Below the pieces are notes generated by a model. That model searched no databases, was not told the origin of the DNA, and was given only the letters and a program-made list of their open reading frames with translations. From Bacteroidota bacterium (GTDB lineage: Bacteria; Bacteroidota; Bacteroidia; Bacteroidales; VadinHA17), in NCBI GenBank assembly GCA_023430725.1, contig JAEYZD010000122.1, forward strand, positions 1-14,694: DNA of 14,694 nucleotides. Direction: 5' to 3'. A program made the position numbers and the translations under genes. This document shows, piece by piece, positions 1 to 8,304 of this stretch; position 1 is the stretch's first letter; each line of letters starts with the position of its first letter.

Positions 1-241
1 GGCCTACGTACACCGAATTGATCCTTCGGTTGAGTGGCCGCAAAAGGAGCTTAAGGCATTTAACAGGGTAACGCTTGCCCCGGGAGAAAGTAAAACCGTA
101 AGCCTTGCAATCCCGGCACAGAGTCTCATGTACTGGAACGAGAAGAATCAGGCATGGGACAATGATCCCTGTAAAATGGAGATCCTTGTAGGCGCTTCCG
201 CAACCGATATAAGGATTAAAAGGGAAATCAGCCTCAGGTAA
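1..241 (+). CDS. C-terminal end of a glycoside hydrolase family 3 (beta-glucosidase/beta-xylosidase-like) enzyme, 5' truncated by the window
   Basis: The frame beginning at base 2 is open from the window edge to TAA at 239-241 and gives the last 79 residues of a protein. They match the fibronectin type III-like domain that closes many GH3 enzymes: the pattern ELKAFNRVTLAPGES, then an alternating strand (KTVSLAIP), a tyrosine/tryptophan turn (LMYWNEKNQAW) and the ending MEILVGASATDIRI. In this family the domain packs against the catalytic halves. Those halves, with the nucleophile and acid/base, lie outside the window, so substrate (beta-glucoside, xyloside or other) and export signal cannot be judged. 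The gene converges on the M16 pair, with a shared hairpin terminator just downstream. The family call is fairly firm; the specific activity is unknown. Confidence 0.85.
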   Translation, partial: AYVHRIDPSVEWPQKELKAFNRVTLAPGESKTVSLAIPAQSLMYWNEKNQAWDNDPCKMEILVGASATDIRIKREISLR

Positions 242-280
242 TAAACAGATCCTCCCAGCCATCACAGTAGCATAAAATGA

Positions 281-325
281 GAGTCCCGGAACTGCAATGC
301 AGCAATCCCGGGACTCATTATTTTT
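281..325. terminator. Bidirectional intrinsic terminator between convergent GH3 and M16 genes
   Basis: A perfect 9-bp GC-rich inverted repeat (GAGTCCCGG at 281-289, CCGGGACTC at 308-316) encloses a smaller hairpin, CTGC-AAT-GCAG (292-302). On the plus strand the stem is followed by TTATTTTT (318-325). On the minus strand it is followed by the complement of the A-rich stretch near 272-279, which reads as TTTTATG. Its place between two convergent stop codons (241 and 342) fits a terminator serving both genes. Confidence 0.75.
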
Positions 326-341
326 CCGGATGATTTCCTGG

Positions 342-3143
342 TTACTTCACCGGCACCGGCTCACCAAAACCGGCTGCCTTCAATCCCTTCATCTGGGTTG
401 CAGCATCACCGGCCACAACATAGTACATCTTCATCGGATCAATGTACTTCTGAACAGTCTCACTTACCTGTTCAACCGTAAGGCCCCTCAGATAATCCTC
501 CTCCTGCTTTATGTAATCAAACGGCAGACCGTAGAATGTCATCGTGTTCAGCATACCCAGCTTGGCATCAATGGTTTCAAACCGCAGTGCATTGGACTTG
601 AGTAAAGATCCCTTCGTGAAATCAACCATCTCCTGGGTGATGCCTGTCCTGTACTCGTTCATGATGTCACGGAACAGCTGTACCGACTCAAGCGTCGCAT
701 CCGACCTGACAGCCGCACTGGCCTGGAATACACCGAAATGCTTCTGTCCCATAAAATTAGAATATGCTCCGTAGGTGAATCCCTTCTCTTCCCGAAGTAC
801 CATGAACAGCTTCGCACTTGCGCCGCCACCAAGCAGGTGGTTTGACACAACTGCCTTATAATAATCAGGATGTGTCCGGGGTAATGAGAGTGTTCCGATA
901 TTTATTACTGACTGCTTCGCGTCAGGCACATCAACAAAATAAACTCCGGATTTTTCAGGTAACGGGGGGAATGTGAGCGAGGGCATCATAACATCTTTTG
1001 CAGCCCACTTCTCACTCATTCCTGCCAGTGCCTTTTCAACTCTTGCCTGGTCGATATCACCCACCACAAGGAAGCTGGCAACAGAGGGTGAAATATTCTT
1101 CTCATAGAAGGCTTTCAGATCATCCATTGTGATTGCCTCAACACTCTCTACGGTGCCACTAAGGTCTACAGACAGTACATTGTCTTCACCCAGCACGAGT
1201 TTGTCAAATGCAGCTCCGGCAACGTAATTGGGATCAGCCAGGTTACGCTTGAGGTTGTTGATTGTACGTGTCTTGTTCAGTGAGAACTGCTCTTCATCCC
1301 AGCGGGGCTCGAGAAGCATCTCCTCAACAAGGGCAACTGTCTTCTCAAAGTTGCGTGCAAGCGTATTCACAGAGACTGTTATCCTCTCATCGCTGCAGCC
1401 GATATTGATGACGGCGCCGAGAAGCTGTATCTCCTCCTCAAGTTGCTCCGGGGTCCTGTTTTTGGTTCCCTCGTTGAGCATCGATGCGGTGAAACGTGCT
1501 ACACCCGGTTTTGCCGGATCATCAAGCATATGCCCACCCTCTATTACAATTGAGTAAACCACAAGCGGCAGTTCGTGCTGCCCTATTCCGAAGATCTTCA
1601 TCCCGTTTGAAACCTCTGAAGTCCAGACCTCGGGGATATTGATTGAAGGATCGGGACCCGGTACGGGAGCAACCGAACGGTCGAAGCTGCTCGGAGTCTT
1701 TTCTATAACCTCTTCACCGCCTGCAACCACTTCCACCTGCGTGGCCTTTGTAATATCCTCCTCAACTATGCCGGCATTGACAGAGCCTTCCGCAACCAGG
1801 TCAGGCTGACCCTTCGGAACAAAGCTGGTGGCAACATAATTCTTACCCTTTATGTACCTGTTGTAAACATCCCAGACATCATCCATTGAAACACTCTTCA
1901 TCATCTCCAGTTCCTCGAGCATAAAGTCAGGTGAGCCGGCAAGCTCATTGTACATTGCAAGCATGAATCCCTTGTACATCACGCTGCTCATCATCAGGTA
2001 ATAATTCCTTTCGAGTCCTGCCTTTATACGCTCCAGGTCACGCTCGGTGAACTTATCCGTCTCAAACCTTTCGAATGCCTCAAAAATAGCCTTCTCAACA
2101 TCATTCAGGCTTGTCGAGGGATTGGCTGTCACGCTGATCTGCATCTGCCCGGCAAGCTCCTGCGACTGGTTATAGGCTGACACGTTGGAGGTCAGCTTCT
2201 TCTCCTTGACAAGTACCTTGTAGAGAGGCGAATTTTTGCCAACTCCCAGGAGCTGTGCCAGTACGTCCAGCGAATAGGAATCCTTCGTGAACTGCTGGGC
2301 CACCGGATAAACCATCGTGTACTGCGGCGCTCTCGCGAAGCCGTCCTCATGAAAAAGCTTCTTCGTCTCTGACAGTGTGACGGTCATTGGCTCCGGATCA
2401 GCCAGCTCCTCACCTGCGGGAATCTCGCCGAAGTACTTTTCAATCAGAGCCTTGACCTCTTCAATCTCATAATCTCCTGAAACTACGAGTGTTGCGTTAT
2501 TGGGAATGTAGAACTTCTTGTGAAACTCCTTCACATCGTCTACAGTGGCATTTGCAAGATCCGCCATCTCCCCTATCACGTCCCAGCTGTAGGGATGACC
2601 CTGCGGATACAGACTCTTGAGAATTACATAGTCAGTATGTCCATATGGCCTGTTGTCAACACCCTGGCGCTTCTCGTTCTGCACCACGTTCTGCTGCAGG
2701 GCAAACGACTGCGGGGTGACTGTGTTGCGAAGAAAACCCATCCTGTCTGACTCAAGCCACATTGCCAGTTCCAGGGCATTCTTGGGCACCACCTCGAAGT
2801 AGATTGTCTGGTCAAAACTGGTCCCGCCGTTGAGATCACCGCCTGCACCCTCAATATACTTGAAGAACTGATCCTCCTCAACATTCTCCGAGCGCTGGAA
2901 CATCATGTGTTCAAACAGGTGCGCAAACCCGGTTTTGCCCGGAACCTCCCGCGCAGATCCCACGTGATAGAGTATCACCAGTGATGCAATCGGGTCCGAC
3001 TTGTCCTCGTTGAGGATTACTGTAAGTCCGTTGTCAAGCTTGTATGTCTCGTAGGGGACAGTTAGCTGTGTGCCTTTTTCCTTGCCGCAACCTGCCATCA
3101 GCAGAAGGGCGGCAATCATTGAAAATGTAAAAAATCTCTTCAT
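342..3143 (-). CDS. M16 family zinc peptidase, predicted lipoprotein (second gene of the tandem pair)
   Basis: This 933-residue protein is a full-length, two-half M16 (pitrilysin/insulinase-type) metallopeptidase that probably degrades peptides in the periplasm or at the envelope. The N-terminus is a lipoprotein signal peptide: MKRFF, a hydrophobic stretch, then LMAGC with the lipidated cysteine at 19. The inverted zinc motif is intact as H75-L-F-E78-H79, with the third zinc ligand probably E157 in QNEKRQ. The second half lacks a zinc site, as is normal, but keeps the R/Y substrate-binding motif (LREEKGFTYGA) near residue 800. The start lies 10 bases after the stop of a close paralogue, so the two are almost certainly co-transcribed. 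After the lipid cysteine the sequence is GKEKGT, with no clear acidic Bacteroidota surface-export signal, so a periplasm-facing position is more likely than the cell surface, though not certain. Substrate is unknown. Confidence 0.93.
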   Translation of the reverse strand: MKRFFTFSMIAALLLMAGCGKEKGTQLTVPYETYKLDNGLTVILNEDKSDPIASLVILYHVGSAREVPGKTGFAHLFEHMMFQRSENVEEDQFFKYIEGAGGDLNGGTSFDQTIYFEVVPKNALELAMWLESDRMGFLRNTVTPQSFALQQNVVQNEKRQGVDNRPYGHTDYVILKSLYPQGHPYSWDVIGEMADLANATVDDVKEFHKKFYIPNNATLVVSGDYEIEEVKALIEKYFGEIPAGEELADPEPMTVTLSETKKLFHEDGFARAPQYTMVYPVAQQFTKDSYSLDVLAQLLGVGKNSPLYKVLVKEKKLTSNVSAYNQSQELAGQMQISVTANPSTSLNDVEKAIFEAFERFETDKFTERDLERIKAGLERNYYLMMSSVMYKGFMLAMYNELAGSPDFMLEELEMMKSVSMDDVWDVYNRYIKGKNYVATSFVPKGQPDLVAEGSVNAGIVEEDITKATQVEVVAGGEEVIEKTPSSFDRSVAPVPGPDPSINIPEVWTSEVSNGMKIFGIGQHELPLVVYSIVIEGGHMLDDPAKPGVARFTASMLNEGTKNRTPEQLEEEIQLLGAVINIGCSDERITVSVNTLARNFEKTVALVEEMLLEPRWDEEQFSLNKTRTINNLKRNLADPNYVAGAAFDKLVLGEDNVLSVDLSGTVESVEAITMDDLKAFYEKNISPSVASFLVVGDIDQARVEKALAGMSEKWAAKDVMMPSLTFPPLPEKSGVYFVDVPDAKQSVINIGTLSLPRTHPDYYKAVVSNHLLGGGASAKLFMVLREEKGFTYGAYSNFMGQKHFGVFQASAAVRSDATLESVQLFRDIMNEYRTGITQEMVDFTKGSLLKSNALRFETIDAKLGMLNTMTFYGLPFDYIKQEEDYLRGLTVEQVSETVQKYIDPMKMYYVVAGDAATQMKGLKAAGFGEPVPVK

Positions 3144-3153
3144 CTGTTTAGTA

Positions 3154-5955
3154 TTACTGTAACTGTACGGGCTCTCCGAACCCGAGTTTTTTAAGTTCCT
3201 TCATCTGTGTGGCAGCATCGCCGGCAACAACATAATACATCTTCATCGGATCAATGTATTTGTTAACCATAGCGCTAACTTCTTCCACGGTAAGCTGCCT
3301 AACATAATTCTCTTCCTGTGCGATAAAATCCTCAGGCAGTCCGTATGCACTCATCGTGTTCAGCATCCCGAGGAGGGCGCGCTGTGTCTCAAACTGCAGC
3401 GCATTGCCCTTGAGCAGTGCATTCTTCGTGAAATCGACATCGCTCTGCGAAACCCCTGTCCTGTATTTGGCCATCAGGTCCCTGAAGATCTCAACCGACT
3501 CGAGGGTGGCCGTGGATCTTACAGCCGAGCTGGCCGCAAAGGTGCCGTAGTTCTTCATGCCCACCATATTGGTCCTTGCGCCGTAGGTGAAGCCTTTCTC
3601 CTCCCTGAGAACCAGGTTGACGTACCCGTTGAACGAGCCGCCAAGCTTGTAGTTGGCAACAAATGCAGGGTAGTAGTCGGGATGACCTCTCGGGATGGCC
3701 GGGGTTCCGATGAAAATGTTCGACTGTTTGGCATCAGGTATGTTGACGAAGTAAATTCCGGGTTTCTCGGGCGCAGGGGCGAAGGTCAGCTGAGGCATCT
3801 GAACCTCTTTGGCTGCCCAGCTGACGCTGAGCGAAGCGAGGGCCTTTTCAACCCTGGGCTGATCTACCGAACCCACGATGAGGAACCGTGCAACCGAAGG
3901 AGAGATGTTCTTCTCATAGAAATCACGCAACTGCTCCATTGTCATTGCCTTCACGCTCTCAGTCGTTCCGGATACATCGGTGGCGAAGATGTTATCCTTG
4001 CCCAGCACCAGCCCGCTCAGTGCCATTGAACCAAGATAGGTAGGATCGATTGAGCTTCTTCTCAGGCCGTTCAGTGTTCGGGTTTTGGCCAGTTCAAAGG
4101 CGGCGGAGTCCCACCGGGGCTCAAGCAGCATCTCCTCAACAATGGCGAGAGTCTTCTCGAAATTACGTGCCAGGGTATTGACACTGACTGTTATATCCTC
4201 AGAGCCGGCGCCGATCCTTATCATGGCTCCCAGAAGATCAATCTCCTCCTCGAGCTCTTCGGGGGTCTTGTTTTTTGTTCCCTCATTGAGCATCACCGCC
4301 AGCATGCTGGCCACGCCCGGAGCGGTAACGTCATCAAGCATGTGTCCGCCTTCGATGACAATATTGTACTGCACGAGAGGCACCTCGGTGTGCTGAATGC
4401 CGTACAGTTTCATCCCGTTGGCAAGTGACGATTTCCAGACCGCGGGAACGGTTACGGATACATCGGGTCCCAGCGGAGGCTGAACGGAACGGTCGAAGGA
4501 GGTCGGGGTCTTCTGTATCTCTTCGGCAACGCCGCCTTCGATCTTAACCTCTGTGGCCGCGAGGATGTTTTCTTCCTCAATGCCGGCATTTACTGAACCG
4601 CTGGCAGCCAGGTCAGCCTTGCCCTTCGGCACAAAGTTGGTTGCAACATAGTTCTTTCCTTTGATATACTTTTCATAAACATTCTTCACATCGTCAACGG
4701 TGACTGCAAGCATGTTATCCATATCCTGTTTGTAGAAGCCTGGATCACCTGCAAAGATGTCGTACTCGGCAAGCCTGAAGGCCTTGCCCTGCACGCCGCT
4801 GATCATATTGTAGAAGCCGGTCTCTTCTCCTGCCTTGACCCGCTCAAGGTCCTTCTCGGTAAAGCCTTCGGATTCGAACCTTCCGAATGCCTCGAAGACA
4901 GCCGACTCAACTTCTGAGAGAGAAACACCGGGATTGGCATTCACCGATATCACGAATGTGCCGGCCAGCTCCTGTGACATGTTTCTTGCCATGACATTCG
5001 ATGTAAGCTTCTTTTCCTTCACAAGGACGTTGTACATCGGCGATTTCTTGCCGCCGGAAAGGATTTCCGATAGGGCTGAGAGAGCATAGGAGTCCTTAGA
5101 GTATCTCTCGGGTGTCGGGAAGGCCATCGTAAACTGCGCCGTGTTGGCGAAGTTATCTTCGTGGAAAAGCTTTTTCGTTTCGGGAAGGGTAACTGGCATC
5201 GGGGTAAGCTTTGCCACCTCAGGACCCTTCGGGATTTCACCGAAGTATTTCTGAACAAGGGTCTTGGCCTCTTCGGCCTCAAAATCACCAGCTATGGCAA
5301 GGGTTGCATTGTTCGGTATGTAGAAGCGGCCATGGAACTCCTTCACATCCTCCACTGTGGCGTTGAAGAGATCCTTCATCTCGCCGATAGTGGTCCAGCT
5401 GTAGGGATGATCCGCAGGGAACATTGCCCTTGCCATCACTGTCGATGAATGGCCATATGGCCTGTTGTCATAGTTCTGGCGCTTTTCATTCTGAACAACG
5501 TTCTGCTGAATGGCAAAGGCCTGCTTTGTTATGGTGTTTGTCAGATAACCCATCCGGTCTGACTCCATCCAGAGTACCATCTCCAGTGCGTTTTTCGGAA
5601 CTGTCTCGTAATAGTTTGTGCGATCCTGGTTAGTGGATCCGTTCAGCGTTCCGCCTGCATTCTGAATCAGGCTGAAGTACTGGTCTTCTGGCACGTTCTC
5701 GCTCTGCTGGAACATCATATGCTCAAACAGGTGCGCAAACCCTGTGCGGCCAGGGACCTCGCGGTTGGAGCCGACGTGATAATAAATGGCAACGGAGACT
5801 ATCGGGTCTGACTTATCCTGGTGAAGGATTACATTCAGACCGTTGTCCAGCTGATACTTCTCGAACGGAAGTGAGAGCTCCTCACCTGCCTTCTGCTGAC
5901 ATGAGGCAGCGGCAAGGAGAGCCAGGATCAAAAGTGCTTTGAACAGATGTTTCAT
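3154..5955 (-). CDS. M16 family zinc peptidase, predicted lipoprotein (first gene of the tandem pair)
   Basis: This is the promoter-proximal M16 metallopeptidase. I place the start at the ATG at 5955-5953 rather than an in-frame ATG 30 bases upstream (5985). From 5955 the protein has 933 residues, exactly as its downstream paralogue. The signal peptide then begins MKHLFKALL and puts the lipobox cysteine (AAASC) at residue 19 in both, and the zinc ligands H75, E78, H79 and E157 get identical numbers. The upstream ATG would add ten residues (MQSVNPISQI) before a normal signal peptide. Both M16 halves are present, and the C-terminal half keeps LREEKGFTYGA. Similarity to the neighbour runs along the whole length, and the last 20 or so residues before the C-terminus are nearly identical (YIDPMKMYYVVAGDAATQMK). 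No convincing promoter box was found upstream on this strand. Substrate is unknown. Confidence 0.92.
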   Translation of the reverse strand: MKHLFKALLILALLAAASCQQKAGEELSLPFEKYQLDNGLNVILHQDKSDPIVSVAIYYHVGSNREVPGRTGFAHLFEHMMFQQSENVPEDQYFSLIQNAGGTLNGSTNQDRTNYYETVPKNALEMVLWMESDRMGYLTNTITKQAFAIQQNVVQNEKRQNYDNRPYGHSSTVMARAMFPADHPYSWTTIGEMKDLFNATVEDVKEFHGRFYIPNNATLAIAGDFEAEEAKTLVQKYFGEIPKGPEVAKLTPMPVTLPETKKLFHEDNFANTAQFTMAFPTPERYSKDSYALSALSEILSGGKKSPMYNVLVKEKKLTSNVMARNMSQELAGTFVISVNANPGVSLSEVESAVFEAFGRFESEGFTEKDLERVKAGEETGFYNMISGVQGKAFRLAEYDIFAGDPGFYKQDMDNMLAVTVDDVKNVYEKYIKGKNYVATNFVPKGKADLAASGSVNAGIEEENILAATEVKIEGGVAEEIQKTPTSFDRSVQPPLGPDVSVTVPAVWKSSLANGMKLYGIQHTEVPLVQYNIVIEGGHMLDDVTAPGVASMLAVMLNEGTKNKTPEELEEEIDLLGAMIRIGAGSEDITVSVNTLARNFEKTLAIVEEMLLEPRWDSAAFELAKTRTLNGLRRSSIDPTYLGSMALSGLVLGKDNIFATDVSGTTESVKAMTMEQLRDFYEKNISPSVARFLIVGSVDQPRVEKALASLSVSWAAKEVQMPQLTFAPAPEKPGIYFVNIPDAKQSNIFIGTPAIPRGHPDYYPAFVANYKLGGSFNGYVNLVLREEKGFTYGARTNMVGMKNYGTFAASSAVRSTATLESVEIFRDLMAKYRTGVSQSDVDFTKNALLKGNALQFETQRALLGMLNTMSAYGLPEDFIAQEENYVRQLTVEEVSAMVNKYIDPMKMYYVVAGDAATQMKELKKLGFGEPVQLQ

Positions 5956-6075
5956 GATTTGGGAGATTGGGTTAACTGATTGCATAATAATCAGCTAATT
6001 TAAAAAGAAATCCTGTTACCTCCGGCCGCCGTTAACATTTCTTCACATTACCCCGCCAGATAGTGAAGCAGACAG

Positions 6076-6106
6076 TCTGTAATACGTAACTTTTTGGATA
6101 AATTTG
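6076..6106 (+). promoter_or_regulatory. Bacteroides-type promoter for the clan GH-D glycosidase gene
   Basis: TAAATTTG at 6099-6106 fits the Bacteroidota -7 consensus TAnnTTTG exactly. TCTG at 6076-6079 lies 19 bases upstream and is one base off the -33 TTTG element. Transcription would begin about 5-8 bases downstream, giving a short leader of roughly a dozen bases before the ATG at 6126. The rest of the 170-base divergent gap (5956-6125) shows no clear promoter for the minus-strand M16 genes. Confidence 0.5.
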
Positions 6107-6125
6107 GTTACCAATACTTCCAGTA

Positions 6126-8258
6126 ATGAACCGGACACTTAAAATTTTTGCCATCCTCCTCTCTGTCAGCCTTTCAATGTGCAAACCCGCCACAACCTCT
6201 GTTGAGCCCCCCAACGAACCCGGGAAACTTATCCACGACGGCAGCTCGGTCATCTTCAGTTATGGAGGAACTGAGGTCCTAACCCTTGAGACTGATATCC
6301 CTGCCTCCGCTTTCACAGTCAGGGAACTGACGGAGGAACGTGACGGCAAGGTCTCTCATGTTTTTACAGTCTCCTCGGTTTCCGGCGGGAGGATGACGAT
6401 CACAGGCACAATCAGGGCAGGCAGTGAATCATTTGCCTGCGAGGCCGACCGCCGCATTGAAGGGGCACAGGTTGTCAGGCATGCGTACGGTCCCAGCCAC
6501 AGTCTGCTCAACAGGGCAGTTTATGACAGACGGTCGGACTGGCTGCTGTCAGCAGATCAGTCTTATACCTCGGCATCATTCAGAATTGAACCCGAAACTG
6601 CTGACACTGCAGGGATCACTTACGCTCTGAGTATGACCGGCAACGAAGTCACCTTCAGGTTCAGACCCCGCTACTACCAGGTGCACAGGGGACTGGATTA
6701 CTATGAACCCTGGAATTACCAGGTCTGGAAGGAACCGGTTGCGGGCTGGTGCTCATGGTTCGCATACAAGACTGACATAACTGAGGAGAATGTAAGGGAG
6801 GCTGCGGACGCGGTTGCTGAGACAATGCTCCCGTATGGCCTTGATTATCTTCAGATTGACGATGGCTACCAGCAGTTCGGAGGGAGACCTGACGCATGGA
6901 TCACCCCGAATGAGAAGTTTCCTTCGGGACTTGACAGCCTGGCAGCCTATATCAGCTCCCGTGGGCTTAAGCCGGGGATCTGGACAAATGTTGCGGTACA
7001 TGACTCAGCCTGGGTTCACTCCCATCAGCAGTGGTTCGTAAGGAACAGTAACGGCACACCGGCCGCCGGAAGATGGATCGGGTATGTACTAAATGGCCTG
7101 GAGGTTGAGATGCTTGATTCAGTTGTCACTCCCGTTTACAGCAGGTTCAGGGAGACCGGATGGCGCTATTTCAAACTTGACGCTCTCAGGCACCTTCTCT
7201 TCGAGGGATACAACAGCCACAGCAGCTTCTTCAGCGGTGGTTACGCTGAGCGCGAAGAGGCTTTCAGAAACGTGGTGCGCAGGGTGCGCGAAGAGACCGG
7301 GCGCGACAACTTCCTTCTGGCATGCTGGGGTGTGCTCCCCGGCGTGGTAGGGCTGGCAGACGGCTGCAGGATAGGGAATGACGGCTACGGATATACTGCC
7401 CTCGCCCAGTACAACTCCTTCAACAATGTTGTATGGAGAAATGATCCTGACCATATCGAACTTACACCACAGGAAGCATACCGCTCCTGCATGGCCACCT
7501 CGCTAACCGGTTCTCTCTTTATGGTAACCGACAAACCGGAGGTATACCACACTGACCTCATCACCCCGGCGCAGAAATCCCTTCCTGTTCTCTTTACCCT
7601 GCCCAGTCAGGTTTTCGACCTTGACCCATCCAGATCCGCAAACCTGGACCGCACCCTGACCGAGATGAGCGGCTCGGGAGAGCGGGAGAGCGATGGCAGC
7701 CGCACCTCCCCCTTCGACTTGTTCATGCTTGAGCTTAACCTTCCGTGGGAAAGATGGTGCGTCCTGGGCAGGCTCGGCGAAAAGGAAAAAGAAATCAGCC
7801 TTGGTGAACTGGGACTTGAACAGGGTAAGCCATACCTTCTTTACGAGTTCTGGTCTGACACCTTCCTGGGCACAGTAACAGACAAGATCGTCTTTGACAC
7901 CCCTGATCCGAAGTACAACTGCCAGCTGTTCTGCATCAGGCCGGCTCAACCAAACCCGCAGGTGCTTGCCACTTCAAGGCATATAAGCTGCGGGGCTGCC
8001 GACCTGACTGATATTAAGTGGAAGGACAACGTTCTTTCCGGCGTCAGCCGGACCGTTGTCTCCGACACTTACACTCTCCTTGTCCATGAACCCCCCGGTT
8101 CCGGAACGCCCGCTGTAACAGCCACGGGCGGAAGAATCATTTCACAGACACTCGAAGGAAATGTAAGAAGAATAAGCATGGTGAGCCCTGACGGCGATCT
8201 GATCTCATGGAGAATTGATTATTCATCTGCGATCTCAGGACAGAATCTGAACAAATAA
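6126..8258 (+). CDS. Exported clan GH-D glycosidase, GH36/melibiase-like (putative alpha-galactosidase)
   Basis: This 710-residue protein has an N-terminal signal sequence (MNRTLK followed by a hydrophobic core). It ends LSMC, with Cys19 a possible lipidation site, although Met before the cysteine is atypical. Residues about 35-190 form a beta-rich N-terminal domain. A TIM-barrel follows, with GWCSWFAYKTDIT (207-219) and YLQIDDGYQ (241-249), as seen in GH36 and raffinose-synthase-like enzymes. The likely nucleophile is D352 in YFKLDALRH; the likely acid/base is D419 in CRIGNDGYG. VWRNDPDH (436-443) matches the conserved DPD segment of the clan. The last 200 or so residues look like a C-terminal beta domain. 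Retaining cleavage of alpha-galactosides is the default expectation, but transglycosylation or another alpha-linked sugar is possible. It is divergent from the M16 pair and 46 bases ahead of the dehydrogenase operon, with no obvious functional link to either. Confidence 0.82.
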   Translation: MNRTLKIFAILLSVSLSMCKPATTSVEPPNEPGKLIHDGSSVIFSYGGTEVLTLETDIPASAFTVRELTEERDGKVSHVFTVSSVSGGRMTITGTIRAGSESFACEADRRIEGAQVVRHAYGPSHSLLNRAVYDRRSDWLLSADQSYTSASFRIEPETADTAGITYALSMTGNEVTFRFRPRYYQVHRGLDYYEPWNYQVWKEPVAGWCSWFAYKTDITEENVREAADAVAETMLPYGLDYLQIDDGYQQFGGRPDAWITPNEKFPSGLDSLAAYISSRGLKPGIWTNVAVHDSAWVHSHQQWFVRNSNGTPAAGRWIGYVLNGLEVEMLDSVVTPVYSRFRETGWRYFKLDALRHLLFEGYNSHSSFFSGGYAEREEAFRNVVRRVREETGRDNFLLACWGVLPGVVGLADGCRIGNDGYGYTALAQYNSFNNVVWRNDPDHIELTPQEAYRSCMATSLTGSLFMVTDKPEVYHTDLITPAQKSLPVLFTLPSQVFDLDPSRSANLDRTLTEMSGSGERESDGSRTSPFDLFMLELNLPWERWCVLGRLGEKEKEISLGELGLEQGKPYLLYEFWSDTFLGTVTDKIVFDTPDPKYNCQLFCIRPAQPNPQVLATSRHISCGAADLTDIKWKDNVLSGVSRTVVSDTYTLLVHEPPGSGTPAVTATGGRIISQTLEGNVRRISMVSPDGDLISWRIDYSSAISGQNLNK

Positions 8259-8276
8259 TTGACTTATTTGTCTTTT
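8251..8276 (+). terminator. Possible weak terminator or attenuator hairpin at the glycosidase stop codon
   Basis: ACAAATAA (8251-8258, including the TAA stop) and TTATTTGT (8264-8271) form a perfect 8-bp inverted repeat with a 5-base loop (TTGAC), followed by CTTTT (8272-8276). The stem has only one G-C pair, so termination would be weak at best. It could limit read-through from the glycosidase gene into the dehydrogenase operon, or be an operator-like palindrome near that operon's start. Confidence 0.3.
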
Positions 8277-8304
8277 ATGCAAGAAACGTTAAACAAAATA
8301 AAAT

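Noticed and set aside
342..5955. Reading the M16 pair as a peptide-maturation system such as a RiPP or coenzyme PQQ-type cluster
   Set aside because: M16 pairs occur in such clusters, but no precursor peptide, radical SAM enzyme, transporter or other biosynthetic gene lies nearby, and both proteins look like ordinary exported two-half peptidases.
5956..6060. Minus-strand promoter for the M16 pair (TAAATTAG-like box near 5995-6003)
   Set aside because: The box has a mismatch in the core TTTG and no -33 element at the right distance, so I do not call it, although a promoter must lie somewhere in this gap.
6041..6068. Inverted repeat CTTCAC-N16-GTGAAG in the divergent gap, considered as an operator
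   Set aside because: A six-base repeat with a 16-base spacer is expected by chance at this scale, and nothing else ties it to a regulator.
7503..7949. Antisense open frame of about 150 codons inside the glycosidase gene
   Set aside because: It is fully nested opposite conserved glycosidase sequence, with no recognisable domain or independent signals.
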